NCBI GenBank assembly: GCA_963711455.1
Contig: CAVQEH010000006.1
Span: 62,001-126,000, forward strand
Direction: 5' to 3'
Origin: DATFVA01 sp963711455
GTDB lineage: Bacteria; Bacteroidota; Ignavibacteria; Ignavibacteriales; Ignavibacteriaceae
Length of the DNA: 64,000 nucleotides
Part shown: piece by piece, positions 1-8,806 of the stretch
Layout: the number at the start of each line of letters is the position of its first letter
Numbering within the stretch: position 1 is the first letter of the stretch
Notes under the pieces: model-generated
The model's database searches: none
Seen by the model: the letters and a program-made list of their open reading frames with translations, nothing else
What the model was told of the DNA's origin: nothing
Translations under genes and position numbers: made by a program

Positions 1-1
1 T

Positions 2-754
2 TTTATTTTCCCAAACACTTCTTTACTTTATCCCACAACAAATGATGAATATTTTATAGGCAGGGATCTCCGGTTCGCTTATAACTTTAATCTTATTCTG
101 CCATCGAGAGATATGGAAATAAATCCTATGGGTGCTGAAGTTAAATTTCAATATGACTACGAGTTTAATAAGTTTAATCCTGATGGTGAATATACTGTTG
201 AAAATGGTGTGCTAAAACCGAAATACAATAATTATGATTTCAACAGGGTTGAGCTGAATACCAAATTACATTTTCCAATGTTTTTTAAGGGACATACATT
301 AACTGCACAATTCCGGGCTGGTTCTATCCTTGGTCCGCAGGTGCCTGAGTTTTTTGATTTTTACCTCGGGGGTTTAATCGGTATGAAGGCTTATCCTTTT
401 TATGCAATTAGTGGAAATGAAATCGGGTGGCTTAATCTTACATACCGTTTTCCTTTGTTCAGAAATATTGATGCAAGATTAGGACATATATACCTTGACA
501 AAATATTTTTAGGATTCTTTGGAGATCTGGGCAATGCCTGGAATGGAAAAATTCCCGCACTTGATTCATTTAAAAAAGGTGCTGGAATGGAAGTCAGAAT
601 TCAGATGAATTCTTATTATCTTTTCCCTACAAACCTTTTCTTTAATGCTGCTTACGGATTTGATAAATATTCAAGAATAGTTAACAATGAAACTATAACT
701 TATGGTAAGGAATGGCGATTCTATGGCGGTATATTATTCGGTTTCGATATATAA
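2..754 (+). CDS. Outer-membrane beta-barrel protein, C-terminal part (partial)
   Basis: The frame is open from the left edge, so only the C-terminal part of about 250 residues is present. It alternates polar and aromatic residues as in a transmembrane beta-barrel. It has a stretch reading LGGLIGMKAYPFYAISGNE followed by a strand ending YRFPL, which resembles the 'GG..s.RGY ... vElRyPl' region of Omp85/surface-antigen barrels. A later FFGDLGNAWNG matches the conserved 'FfDaGnaW' strand, and the protein ends GGILFGFDI, as expected for an outer-membrane C-terminal strand. In Ignavibacteria such barrels often end long proteins with N-terminal TolB-like propellers, but that part lies outside the window. 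The assignment to a barrel is fairly sure; the exact family is an inference. Confidence 0.6.
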   Translation, partial: FIFPNTSLLYPTTNDEYFIGRDLRFAYNFNLILPSRDMEINPMGAEVKFQYDYEFNKFNPDGEYTVENGVLKPKYNNYDFNRVELNTKLHFPMFFKGHTLTAQFRAGSILGPQVPEFFDFYLGGLIGMKAYPFYAISGNEIGWLNLTYRFPLFRNIDARLGHIYLDKIFLGFFGDLGNAWNGKIPALDSFKKGAGMEVRIQMNSYYLFPTNLFFNAAYGFDKYSRIVNNETITYGKEWRFYGGILFGFDI

Positions 755-780
755 TTAAAAATTATTTTTATGAGGAAGTG

Positions 781-1707
781 ATGTTAAAAAGAAATTTACT
801 TTTCGTGCTTCTTTTAATTTTTGCAGCTAACGAATTGTTGGCGCAAAGTGAAAATGAAATTACCAATCCTGAATTTAATTTTAAGGAGAATATAAAGACT
901 TCAAATAGAATTGCATATACAGGAAATTTAAATATTGATAATAAAATTTCTTTTGATGCCGTTCAGAAAGAAATTTCAAAAAGAATTCTTAACCCGGAAA
1001 GTAAAGGTAAAAAATCACCATGGCTTGGAGCTTTGTTTTCAGTTGTTGTTCCCGGAGCCGGAGAATTCTATGCGGAAAGCTACTGGAAGACAGGCATTTT
1101 CCTTGCTATAGAAGCTGCCGTAATTACTACCGCAGTTATCTATAATAAAAAAGGAAATAATCAAACTGATTTTTTCCAGAATTATGCCGATAATAATTGG
1201 AGTGCAGTTCGGTACGCTCAATGGTTGAACGTTTACCGTGGAGGGAATATTACGGTATAACGATCAAGATGAATCTTTGCAGCCATGGAAAAGAGTGGAC
1301 TTCAATCAGATTCATGCAGGTTGAAAATCAGTTGAATAGAATCAGATTTATCTCACAATTTAGCTCCTTATGGTGAACAGCAATATTATGAAATGATTGG
1401 TAAGTATGATCAATTTGCTGCCGGCTGGGATGATTTTAACCAGGATATTCACCAACGAACTACAACTCCAATATCTCCTAATTTTAGATATTATTCCGGT
1501 TTACGTGGCAAAGCAAATAATTATTACAGTGTAGCCTCAACGGCTGTCATTTGCATTTATTTAAATCATTTCCTTAGTGCAATTGATGCCTACTGGAGTA
1601 CAACAATTTATAATAAAGACCTGGCTATGAGTATGACAGTAGAAAATCAACGATTTGCCGATACAATAGAATTAGTTCCAACTATAAATTTGAAATTAAG
1701 TTTTTAA
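781..1707 (+). CDS. DUF5683-like secreted/membrane protein, frameshifted three times
   Basis: The gene starts at an ATG after GAGGAAG, and the N-terminus is a signal peptide ending near LLAQ. The segment SVVVPGAGEFYAESYWKTG followed by a hydrophobic helix is typical of DUF5683-type proteins, whose function is unknown. The reading frame breaks at about 1255, 1319 and 1345. Each break is explained by one extra base, so the original frame returns and continues through GEQQYYEMIGKYDQFAAGWD to a stop at 1705-1707. Protein-like sequence continues across all three breaks in the shifted frames. Either the gene is newly inactivated or the sequence has local errors; similar single-base breaks in nuoD and gcvP favour errors. 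It lies 26 bases after the upstream barrel gene and may be co-transcribed. Confidence 0.6.
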
Positions 1708-1859
1708 GATCTGAACCGGGGTAGTCATACTGGCAGATGGTTTGTAAAAAATTGCAAACAAGATGTCTCGTGATTTTGCTTCAGAATTTATCTCTGTAAG
1801 ATTGATGCAAATCAGTGCATTTTTGAGGTGAAACCCTGATATTTTTACCATCCCGGGAA

Positions 1860-1890
1860 TTGACATGTAAGGATCAAATTGTTAACTTTG
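1860..1890 (+). promoter_or_regulatory. Promoter of rplU-rpmA (Bacteroidota type)
   Basis: TTG at 1860-1862 (within TTGACA) is separated by exactly 20 bases from TAACTTTG at 1883-1890. This is the -33/-7 arrangement of Bacteroidota sigma factors, and the same spacing recurs before nuoA, mdh, lexA and the DUF177 gene. Transcription would start near 1897, about 24 bases before the rplU ATG. Confidence 0.6.
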
Positions 1891-1920
1891 TTTTCTAAAT
1901 TTTTTAGAAAGGTTAAGTAA

Positions 1921-2229
1921 ATGTTTGCTGTTGTAAATATAGCAGGTCAACAGTTCAAGGTTGAGGAAAACAGAAAATATTATGTTCCGCGATTAAAACA
2001 AGAACCCGATGCAGAGGTTTCTTTTGAAGAAGTTCTTCTTTATTCGGACGATAAGAATGTAAAAGTCGGTGCTCCCTTTGTAGAAAAATTAAAAGTTAAA
2101 GCTAAAGTGCTTGAACATCTCAAAGATGATAAGGTAATTGTTTTTAAAAAGAAGAGAAGAACCAACTATCAAAAAAAGAATGGTCACAGGCAGCAGCTAA
2201 CCAGGATTGAAATTACCAGCATAGGTTAA
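1921..2229 (+). CDS. rplU: 50S ribosomal protein L21
   Basis: This is a 102-residue protein of the usual L21 length. It begins MFAVVNIAGQQFKVEE, the bacterial L21 signature (a glycine followed by QQ/KQ in a short beta-strand), and has the C-terminal KKKRRTNYQKKNGHRQQLT segment that binds 23S rRNA. L21 is an early-assembly protein of the large subunit. AGAAAGG lies just upstream of the start. The gene is followed after 17 bases by rpmA, the standard L21-L27 pairing, and both end at a shared terminator. Confidence 0.97.
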   Translation: MFAVVNIAGQQFKVEENRKYYVPRLKQEPDAEVSFEEVLLYSDDKNVKVGAPFVEKLKVKAKVLEHLKDDKVIVFKKKRRTNYQKKNGHRQQLTRIEITSIG

Positions 2230-2246
2230 CAGAAGGAGATTTAATA

Positions 2247-2501
2247 ATGGCACATAAAAAAGGTCAGGGCTCATCCCGTAACGGAAGAGACAGCAACTCA
2301 CAAAGACTGGGAGTAAAAAGGTTTGGCGGTGAACGTGTACTTGCCGGGAATATTTTAGTAAGACAGAGAGGCACAAAATTTCATCCCGGTATTAATGTTA
2401 AAAAAGGCGGCGACGATACTTTGTTTGCTGTTGCTGATGGAATAGTAAAGTTTGAAAAAAAACGGGGAGACCGGCAGTTCGTAAATGTTTTTCCGTCTTA
2501 A
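2247..2501 (+). CDS. rpmA: 50S ribosomal protein L27
   Basis: The 84-residue protein begins MAHKKGQGSSRNGRDSNSQR, the near-invariant N-terminus of L27 that reaches toward the peptidyl-transferase centre. There is no Firmicutes-type cleavable N-terminal extension. The gene follows rplU closely, with AAGGAGA nine bases before the ATG, and is the last gene of the unit. Length, basic composition and context all agree. Confidence 0.97.
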   Translation: MAHKKGQGSSRNGRDSNSQRLGVKRFGGERVLAGNILVRQRGTKFHPGINVKKGGDDTLFAVADGIVKFEKKRGDRQFVNVFPS

Positions 2502-2524
2502 AAAAATAATTTTTTAGATAAAAT

Positions 2525-2551
2525 AAAACCCTCTTCATCAGAGGGTTTTTT
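2525..2551 (+). terminator. Rho-independent terminator after rpmA
   Basis: AAAACCCTC (2525-2533) pairs with GAGGGTTTT (2541-2549) around a 7-base loop and is followed by further T residues. It sits between convergent rpmA and mdh. The A-rich left arm means it may also act on the minus strand. Confidence 0.9.
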
Positions 2552-2577
2552 CATTTTAAATAAATCTTCAGTTAAAA

Positions 2578-3543
2578 TCAGAAGCCTAATCTTTCCATAT
2601 CTGCTACCAGGGTTTTAACTGCCTTAACAGAATTACTTAATAATTCCTGCTCCTGTTCATCCAGCGTAAATTCCACAACTTTTTCAACACCATTTGCACC
2701 AAGCACAGCCGGAACACCAACATAGTATCCATCTACTCCGAACTCGCCTTTAAGAAAAGCACAAACGGGAAGAACTCTTTTTTCATCCCTTAAAATAGCT
2801 TCAGCCATTGCGGTAGCTGCTGCTGCTGGTGAATAAAAAGCTGAACCTGTTTTAAGCAGTTTTACTACTTCACCGCCTGCCATTTTCGTACGCTGTACTA
2901 TTGCATCCATTACTTCTTTTGCTTTAGCTTTATCGTTGTACTTCTTTTCAAGTAATTCCATAGCCGGAATCCCGTTAACATTTGCATAACGGATGATAGG
3001 AACCATTGTATCACCATGCCCGCCTAAAACCATTGTATTAACATCCTTTACTGAAACGCCAAGTTCCCAGGAAATGAAAGTCGAAAATCTGGATGAGTCT
3101 AATACCCCGGCTTGTCCCAATACGCGGTGATGGTCAAAACCGGTAATCTTTTTGAATAATGTTACCATAGCATCGAGAGGATTAGAAATAATAAGAACAA
3201 TTGCGTTGGGTGCATATTTCTTAACGTTCTCTGCAACAGTCTTCATAATTTTTGCATTTGTAGTCAGCAAATCATCCCTGCTCATACCGGGTTTTCGCGG
3301 TAAACCTGCTGTAATAATTATCAAATCTGAATTCTCAATATCCTTGTAATCATTTGTTCCCTGAACATTGGCATCGAATCCATCTATTCTTGCAGCCTCT
3401 CCAATATCGAGAGATTTGCCTTGCGGCATATCTTCAACGATATCATACATTACAACATCACCCAATCTTTTTGAAGCTATTAATTGAGCTAAAACGCCTC
3501 CGATTTGTCCGCCGCCGATTAAAGCAATTTTTTTCCTTCCCAT
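2578..3543 (-). CDS. mdh: Malate dehydrogenase
   Basis: This NAD-dependent malate dehydrogenase interconverts malate and oxaloacetate. The protein has 321 residues. It begins MGRKKIALIGGGQIGG with the Rossmann glycine motif, followed by the LIIITAGLPRKPGMSR strand-loop, in which the arginines bind substrate, and by GGHGDTMVP with the catalytic histidine. It belongs to the LDH-like MDH group found in Chlorobi and Bacteroidota. The reading frame stays open 22 codons further upstream, but AAGAGGA lies just before the ATG at 3543. The predicted transcription start near 3600 also lies inside the longer version, so the shorter start is chosen. The gene is monocistronic and faces rpmA. Confidence 0.96.
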   Translation of the reverse strand: MGRKKIALIGGGQIGGVLAQLIASKRLGDVVMYDIVEDMPQGKSLDIGEAARIDGFDANVQGTNDYKDIENSDLIIITAGLPRKPGMSRDDLLTTNAKIMKTVAENVKKYAPNAIVLIISNPLDAMVTLFKKITGFDHHRVLGQAGVLDSSRFSTFISWELGVSVKDVNTMVLGGHGDTMVPIIRYANVNGIPAMELLEKKYNDKAKAKEVMDAIVQRTKMAGGEVVKLLKTGSAFYSPAAAATAMAEAILRDEKRVLPVCAFLKGEFGVDGYYVGVPAVLGANGVEKVVEFTLDEQEQELLSNSVKAVKTLVADMERLGF

Positions 3544-3606
3544 AATTAATCCTCTTAAATTTAGTGAATAGTAAATTCCAGGAAATCTGAAATCATATTT
3601 TAATAA

Positions 3607-3638
3607 CAAAAATAAATATGTATCGTTCCATTTGCAAA
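3607..3638 (-). promoter_or_regulatory. Promoter of mdh (Bacteroidota type)
   Basis: On the minus strand TTTG (3638-3635) is followed after exactly 20 bases by TATTTTTG (3614-3607), a full match to the TTTG/TAnnTTTG consensus. The implied transcript begins near 3600 and has a leader of about 57 bases. Confidence 0.65.
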
Positions 3639-3829
3639 GCTTGGCTGATATTATCTATTGGCTTTGTCTAATCTGGTTAGATGGTGAATATGGAATTAGT
3701 AAAGTATTTTGGGTACCTGTAAAGTTTGGAAGGAATGGAATAGAATAAATTATTGTAATGGATCTTGAAAAAATTTAGCTTATAGCTTTAAGAAAATCTG
3801 CTAAGAAAGTAGAACAAACTATAAATAAG

Positions 3830-4243
3830 TTAATTGATATTTAAGATTAAAATTGTTTCTGTCCCTTCAGGTGTAATATTATATTTCAGATCATCCATAT
3901 ATACCCGCATTAAATACAATCCTCTACCGGAATCTTTAAGAAGATTTTCAGGATCAGTAGGATCAGGAACTTCATCCGGCTGGAAACCTATGCCCTCATC
4001 TTTTACAATCACATTCAGCTTATCATTAACAACTTTGGCTGTTATCTTAACAAGCTTGGTTTTATCACCCTTGTTACCGTGAATCATCGCATTTGTTGTA
4101 GCCTCAGTTACAGCCAATAGAAGAGCTGATAATTTATCATCATCCAGCCCGAGATCTTTTGAAAAATAATTAATAAATTCTTCAACGGTGATAAGATTAT
4201 TTGGGTCGCTTTCAATTTCGAGGTAGTATTTTTCTTCTGCCAA
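3830..4243 (-). CDS. RsbW-like ATP-binding protein (anti-sigma factor/serine kinase family)
   Basis: This 137-residue protein is a stand-alone HATPase_c domain of the RsbW/SpoIIAB type. The N box reads VTEATTNAMIHGNKG, the G1 box VKDEGIGFQPDEVPDP, and the G2 region GRGLYLMRVYMDDL; all ATP-contacting residues look intact. Family members bind sigma factors or phosphorylate STAS anti-anti-sigma proteins. No STAS or PP2C partner is in the window, so the target is unknown. It lies 52 bases after the barrel gene on the same strand and is probably the last gene of a three-gene unit with that barrel and the Fn3 lipoprotein. Confidence 0.85.
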   Translation of the reverse strand: MAEEKYYLEIESDPNNLITVEEFINYFSKDLGLDDDKLSALLLAVTEATTNAMIHGNKGDKTKLVKITAKVVNDKLNVIVKDEGIGFQPDEVPDPTDPENLLKDSGRGLYLMRVYMDDLKYNITPEGTETILILNIN

Positions 4244-4295
4244 ATTTTTTCCAGAATTTGATTTTGTAAGATATGAAATTTTTTTTTTATTACAA

Positions 4296-6197
4296 TCAGA
4301 AATTCCAATTTACTTCGAAGCTGAGATTCGCCTGCTCCCGCTCCAATTTATCCACTGTTATAAATTCATACCAACCGTAAACCCTTAAATAGATTGATTT
4401 TTCAACTAACCAAAGAATTTCCGTTAAAGGCCCTATGCTTAAATAATCAGAATCTTTAATCCTGCGTTTGCCTTCATAATTGAATGTTATGAGGGAAAAA
4501 ATACGGCTTCCCAAACCAAAATTCACATCATCATATTTTAAAATAATTTTAGGTTCAGCATAAATTTCCTGAAGATATCTTGTGGGTTTCTCAGAAAAAG
4601 CAGACCAGTCGAGTTCTCCCTGCTGGGATAATTTTACATAACCATAATTTTTCAAAGAGAATTTTTTACTTAACCTAACCGTACTGGAATCTGTTGCGGT
4701 AAATTGGCGGAATGAGAAACTTCTTAAATTCGGAACCAGATCACGAAAATCATAAACAGTATAATTAGCAGAAACTTCAAACCCATTAATTGAAGTCACA
4801 TTTTGTCCGTGATAATCTCCGCCGGCAGAAAATTTAAGTATTCTATTAATATTATTGTTTGAACTTTTTTCAGAGAAAATATAAACCACGTGACTCTGCG
4901 TTCCTTCTGCAGTTAAAAAAGCATTAAAATAAGGAGTGAGAATATGAACGTATCTTAACCGGATAATTGACAATAATTCATCCCGGTCATCAAAATTTTC
5001 AGTGCTTGGAGTGTCATATCTTAATTTATTCTGATATACGCTGAAAGAAAAATTATCATAGTCTGAAATATTCCAGTTTCCTAATAACGAAACGACCGCT
5101 CTTTGAGAGTTATTATTTTTTTGATTCTCAATATCCTGCCGCTCATCAAAAAAAAGAGAGCCAGTGTTAAGAAAGTTTTTGGCAATATGTTTCTCATCCC
5201 TTTCCGAATAATTCAGACTAAGCTTACCCGAAAAGTTTGAACTTGCATAATTTATATCCGACTCCATCTCATAATTTAATTCTTCAATTCTTGTATCAAA
5301 AACTGAATTGGATAAAACCTGAAGCGGATGATATCTTGTATCCCTGTCAATATTTCGCCAGTTAAGATTACCGGTAAGGTTAAGCCCAAAATTCTTAATA
5401 AAATTATTATAAGTTAAGCCATCCTGTAGAAGATAGTCAGTCTCAGTTCTGCTTTGGATATTATTTGTAATATCAAATTCCCTGGAAATGACTGAATCAG
5501 CAGAATAATAAAAATCCTTCCTGTTTTGGGAAAATCCGGTCGTTATATAGTTGTTTACATTTTCATTGAAAACACTGTTCGCTAAAAGATTAAAATATCT
5601 GTTGGTGTTTTTCCGGGGTGAAATATCTTCATTACGGAACCTGAACTTGGAAGTAAGATTAAAATTTGAGATGTCATAATTATCAAGTAATCCTTCTCCA
5701 CCATAAATATACCCGTTGTCGCTTTCACCAATCTGCCTGTTATTCGAATATCCGAAGAAGGGAGTAATATGAACTTGAGTCTGAGGTGAGAAATCGGTGT
5801 AAACTAATGCATCGGAAACGGAAGCCTGGTTAATCTCAATCTTCCTGTTATCTGAAAGGATAGTATTATTTCCCACTAAACCTATTCTCATAAAGGGCGT
5901 AACCAGGTAAGCACCTGAAGCTGAAAAAAACTGTTCATCACGAATACTTTTATCGTAGGATTTGATAAAAGTGGAATTATAATCTTCAGTAACATCAAAG
6001 GAAAATTTATCAAGTGCCTGGTTGTAAAAAAGCTTGGAAGTTAAATAATAAGTATTCAGCTGTTTGTCTAATCTGGTTGATAAAACATTCAGTGGATTCT
6101 GCACTACAATGTACTGGAGACTATCTATTTCGGATTGTCCCTGTAAAACAACCGTCATAAAAAAAGAAAATAAAATTAAAAGATAAAATCGTTTCAA
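4296..6197 (-). CDS. Predicted outer-membrane beta-barrel protein of unknown function
   Basis: The protein has 633 residues, with a signal peptide ending near VVLQGQS and no recognisable soluble domain. The rest alternates hydrophobic and polar residues in long runs rich in Tyr, Phe, Asn, Ser and Arg, and the protein ends in LSFEVNWNF with a terminal aromatic. This fits a large barrel of perhaps two dozen strands. I do not recognise the family; the fold is inferred from composition and periodicity. It lies between an Fn3 lipoprotein gene and an RsbW-like gene on the same strand, so the two envelope proteins may act together. No TonB box or plug domain is apparent. Confidence 0.55.
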   Translation of the reverse strand: MKRFYLLILFSFFMTVVLQGQSEIDSLQYIVVQNPLNVLSTRLDKQLNTYYLTSKLFYNQALDKFSFDVTEDYNSTFIKSYDKSIRDEQFFSASGAYLVTPFMRIGLVGNNTILSDNRKIEINQASVSDALVYTDFSPQTQVHITPFFGYSNNRQIGESDNGYIYGGEGLLDNYDISNFNLTSKFRFRNEDISPRKNTNRYFNLLANSVFNENVNNYITTGFSQNRKDFYYSADSVISREFDITNNIQSRTETDYLLQDGLTYNNFIKNFGLNLTGNLNWRNIDRDTRYHPLQVLSNSVFDTRIEELNYEMESDINYASSNFSGKLSLNYSERDEKHIAKNFLNTGSLFFDERQDIENQKNNNSQRAVVSLLGNWNISDYDNFSFSVYQNKLRYDTPSTENFDDRDELLSIIRLRYVHILTPYFNAFLTAEGTQSHVVYIFSEKSSNNNINRILKFSAGGDYHGQNVTSINGFEVSANYTVYDFRDLVPNLRSFSFRQFTATDSSTVRLSKKFSLKNYGYVKLSQQGELDWSAFSEKPTRYLQEIYAEPKIILKYDDVNFGLGSRIFSLITFNYEGKRRIKDSDYLSIGPLTEILWLVEKSIYLRVYGWYEFITVDKLEREQANLSFEVNWNF

Positions 6198-6280
6198 TAG
6201 AAGAGAAAAAGTTTTTACTGATGCTATAATTTACACCAATAAAGTATTTATGAAAAGTATTAAGTGCAATTGAAAAATAA

Positions 6281-7261
6281 TTATTCCGGCAGCAGCATAA
6301 AATTAAAAAGCCCGGATATACTGTTTGGATTTGAATCATCAATTGTATAAGTGCTTACACGCCAGTAATAATTTACGTTGTAATCGACACCATTTCCATT
6401 AAAATTTACACTGATTGTATCGTTAATCGTATTAGTCGTTATTTCTTTGCTCCAGAACTCGCCAAAGTATGGGTTTGATTGCAGCGAGATTTTATATGTG
6501 GCAGGTACACTAAGAGCTATAAACTTAAAAGTAAGTACGTTTGAGCGAACATTTCCAACCGGATAAACGATATCGGGGATTGGCAGAATTACATCGCTCA
6601 CCTGATAGCTTGGGCTGCTTTCAAGGTTACCTTTGTCGACTGCTTTAATTTTATAGTAATAAGTTGTTAATAAAGATAGTCCTGAAGTATCTGAATAATC
6701 CGGTGTGGTTGAGAAACCAACAAGTGTTGTGCTGTCTGTAGTAAATCCCGATGTTGTACTGCGGTAAATATAAAATCCAGCTATATCTGTTTCATATCCG
6801 GGATCCCAGCTTAGATAAATAGAAATATCACCAATCCAGTTTCTGGCATTGATAGTAACAAACCTGGGAGTTAACGGAGGATAAATATTTTTCGGTTCCG
6901 CACTAACAACAGAGGATGGTTCACTTTCAAGGTTTTCAATGTCTATAGAAGTTATACGATAAAAATATTTTGTGGTATAATTGAGCGAATCATCTAAATA
7001 ATAATTTTGATTGGAAAAATCGATAAAGCTAAAATTTGTGCTATCGGTGCTTCTATAAATATTATAACCTTTTAAATCAGTTTCAACATTTGCATGCCAA
7101 ACAATTTCAATTTCTCCATCATAGGCAGAATATATCTTTACATTTATAGGTACTGCTGGAGGTAAATTGTCGCCGGTTATATCTGAATTTGTATTCCTCT
7201 GGCATCCATAAAGTAATAGAAGAAATAGTATAAAAGCCAGAATAATTTTAGAAGTTTGCAA
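6281..7261 (-). CDS. Lipoprotein with two fibronectin type III domains
   Basis: The protein has 326 residues. The N-terminus is a lipoprotein signal, ILFLLLLYGC, with the lipobox cysteine near residue 20. Two tandem Fn3-like repeats follow at roughly residues 33-125 and 130-225. Each carries a W..N/P...D..GY.IYRS motif and a TTYYYKI/TKYFYRI strand, typical of Ignavibacteria surface proteins. A third beta-rich segment of about 100 residues ends the protein. The start is a TTG at 7261, preceded at a good distance by AGGTGA. It is the first gene of a unit with a downstream barrel gene, suggesting a surface-exposed or periplasmic partner of that barrel. The ligand is unknown. Confidence 0.75.
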   Translation of the reverse strand: MQTSKIILAFILFLLLLYGCQRNTNSDITGDNLPPAVPINVKIYSAYDGEIEIVWHANVETDLKGYNIYRSTDSTNFSFIDFSNQNYYLDDSLNYTTKYFYRITSIDIENLESEPSSVVSAEPKNIYPPLTPRFVTINARNWIGDISIYLSWDPGYETDIAGFYIYRSTTSGFTTDSTTLVGFSTTPDYSDTSGLSLLTTYYYKIKAVDKGNLESSPSYQVSDVILPIPDIVYPVGNVRSNVLTFKFIALSVPATYKISLQSNPYFGEFWSKEITTNTINDTISVNFNGNGVDYNVNYYWRVSTYTIDDSNPNSISGLFNFMLLPE

Positions 7262-7369
7262 AGTTCACCTGAAAATGAAAAGCAAAATAATCTCATTAAT
7301 ATTAACAATAAAGTCTGAAATCATCTGTTAATTCTGCTTATAAGCACACACGGGGCAAAGTTGTTTAAA

Positions 7370-7400
7370 TTGACAAAATGTCTTTTTTTGGATAACTTTA
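7370..7400 (+). promoter_or_regulatory. Promoter of the nuoA-F operon
   Basis: TTG at 7370-7372 (within TTGACA) is followed after exactly 20 bases by TAACTTTA at 7393-7400, which differs from TAnnTTTG only in the last base. It lies in the intergenic space between the divergent Fn3 lipoprotein gene and nuoA. Confidence 0.55.
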
Positions 7401-7425
7401 ATATTCAAAAATTGCAAATAAAGTA

Positions 7426-7794
7426 ATGATAGAACAATATATTCCTGTCTTTTTAGTTATAGGTTTCGCAATTGTGTTCGCCGTTGCAACAGCACTATCT
7501 TCGGGTATATTTGGACCTCAGAGACCTACTAAAGAGAAACTTTCCACCTATGAAAGTGGTATGAAACCAGTAGGAACAACACGCGAAAGAATTTCAGTTA
7601 AGTATTATCTGGTAGCAATGTTTTTTATCATATTTGATCTCGAAGTTATTTTTGTTTATCCGTGGGCGGTAGAATTTAAAAAGCTGTATGGTGAATTTGG
7701 TTTTTCTATTTTCATTTCGATGTTAATATTTTTAGTTGTATTAGAGTTAGGATATTTATATGTGTATAAGAAAGGCGGATTTAAATGGGATTAG
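7426..7794 (+). CDS. nuoA: NADH-quinone oxidoreductase subunit A
   Basis: This is a 122-residue membrane subunit of respiratory complex I with three predicted transmembrane helices. The conserved loop YESGMKPVGTTRERISVKYY and the following IIFDLEVIFVYPWA are diagnostic of NuoA, the ND3 homologue at the junction of the peripheral and membrane arms. It is the first gene of nuoABCDEF and overlaps nuoB by 10 bases, implying translational coupling. Confidence 0.96.
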   Translation: MIEQYIPVFLVIGFAIVFAVATALSSGIFGPQRPTKEKLSTYESGMKPVGTTRERISVKYYLVAMFFIIFDLEVIFVYPWAVEFKKLYGEFGFSIFISMLIFLVVLELGYLYVYKKGGFKWD

Positions 7795-8306
7795 AAGCTA
7801 AGTTAAAAGAAGAAGGATTTATAACTTCAACTATAGATGCAGTAATAGAATGGTCCCGTAAAAATTCTGTATGGCCGATGCCGATGGGGATTTCCTGCTG
7901 TGCAATAGAAATGATGGCTACTGCCGATCCGAAATACGACATGGCAAGGTTCGGTTCTGAAGTTATGAGATTTACTCCGCGCCAGTGTGATTTGATGATA
8001 GTTGCCGGGACTGTTACTTATAAGATGGCTCACGTTGTCAAAAAAATATATGACCAGATGCCTGACCCTAAATGGGTGATTGCTATGGGTGCCTGTACTT
8101 CTTCCGGTGGAATGTACAGATCATATAATGTTGTCCAGGGAATTGATCAGTTTTTACCAGTTGATGTTTACCTGGCTGGCTGCCCGCCTCGTCCTGATAA
8201 TCTTTTAAATGCGTTAATTCAGATTCAGGATAAAATTGGAAAGACTAAAGCAAGAGATTTTCAGGATAAAAAGCTCCCTGATTTAACTGTCTTACAGAAT
8301 AATTAA
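7785..8306 (+). CDS. nuoB: NADH-quinone oxidoreductase subunit B
   Basis: NuoB carries the terminal iron-sulfur cluster N2 that passes electrons to quinone. The 173-residue protein has the tandem-cysteine motif SCCAIEMMA, then MGACTSSGGMYRSYNVVQG and AGCPPRPDNLL, which supply the other cluster ligands. The start overlaps the end of nuoA by 10 bases and the gene ends two bases before nuoC. Confidence 0.97.
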   Translation: MGLEAKLKEEGFITSTIDAVIEWSRKNSVWPMPMGISCCAIEMMATADPKYDMARFGSEVMRFTPRQCDLMIVAGTVTYKMAHVVKKIYDQMPDPKWVIAMGACTSSGGMYRSYNVVQGIDQFLPVDVYLAGCPPRPDNLLNALIQIQDKIGKTKARDFQDKKLPDLTVLQNN

Positions 8307-8308
8307 GT

Positions 8309-8800
8309 ATGAATTTAAAAGAACTTATTCCTCAGAAACTTCAGGAAAAATTTCCACAGGTTAAATTTGAATTTGTCGATTACCGTGGTGATTTATCTGT
8401 TAAGTTTGGTAAAGAGCTTGTTACGGAAATTTGCAGATTCCTGAAAGAAGATAGCGAACTGGAATTCCGTTTGTGTGTTGATGTTACTGCAATAGACTGG
8501 GCTACAAGAAAAGACCGGTTTACGGTTGTTTATCATATTTTTTCCCTGAAGCATAATTTCCGGCTGAGATTAAAATCAGATATTGATATTTCAGATTGTA
8601 CTATTGATTCTGTTTCATCTGTTTGGAAAACTGCCAACTGGCATGAGAGAGAAACATACGATATGTTCGGAATAAAATTTAATAATCATCCCGATTTAAG
8701 AAGAATGTATATGCCGGAAGATTTTCAGTATCATCCTTTAAGAAAGGATTTTCCTTTAATGGGAATTCCCGGAAGTCTTCCTTTACCAAAAAAAGATTAA
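8309..8800 (+). CDS. nuoC: NADH-quinone oxidoreductase subunit C
   Basis: This 163-residue subunit is the 30 kDa homologue of the complex I connecting module. The signature ANWHERETYDMFGIKFNNHP, followed by LRRMYMPEDFQYHPLRKDFP, is the family's diagnostic block. NuoC is separate from NuoD here, unlike the NuoCD fusion of enterobacteria. The gene sits between nuoB and nuoD with gaps of two and six bases. Confidence 0.96.
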   Translation: MNLKELIPQKLQEKFPQVKFEFVDYRGDLSVKFGKELVTEICRFLKEDSELEFRLCVDVTAIDWATRKDRFTVVYHIFSLKHNFRLRLKSDIDISDCTIDSVSSVWKTANWHERETYDMFGIKFNNHPDLRRMYMPEDFQYHPLRKDFPLMGIPGSLPLPKKD

Positions 8801-8806
8801 GAGAAT

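Noticed and set aside
1892..1910. Inverted repeat TTTCTAAA/TTTAGAAA just before rplU, possible leader regulating L21
   Set aside because: The predicted transcription start (about 1897) falls inside the left arm, so the stem would not form in the mRNA, and it is purely AT-rich.
2578..3609. Longer malate dehydrogenase starting at 3609
   Set aside because: The extra 22 residues are not MDH-like, the predicted promoter overlaps that start, and a ribosome site precedes the ATG at 3543.
3610..3829. Possible gene fragment between mdh and the RsbW-like gene
   Set aside because: Short open stretches in several frames give no recognisable protein; the mdh promoter occupies part of it.
4108..4308. Minus-strand 66-codon frame between the barrel and RsbW-like genes
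   Set aside because: It is a shifted frame over the start of the RsbW-like gene, with Lys/Leu-rich composition from AT-rich codons and no domain.
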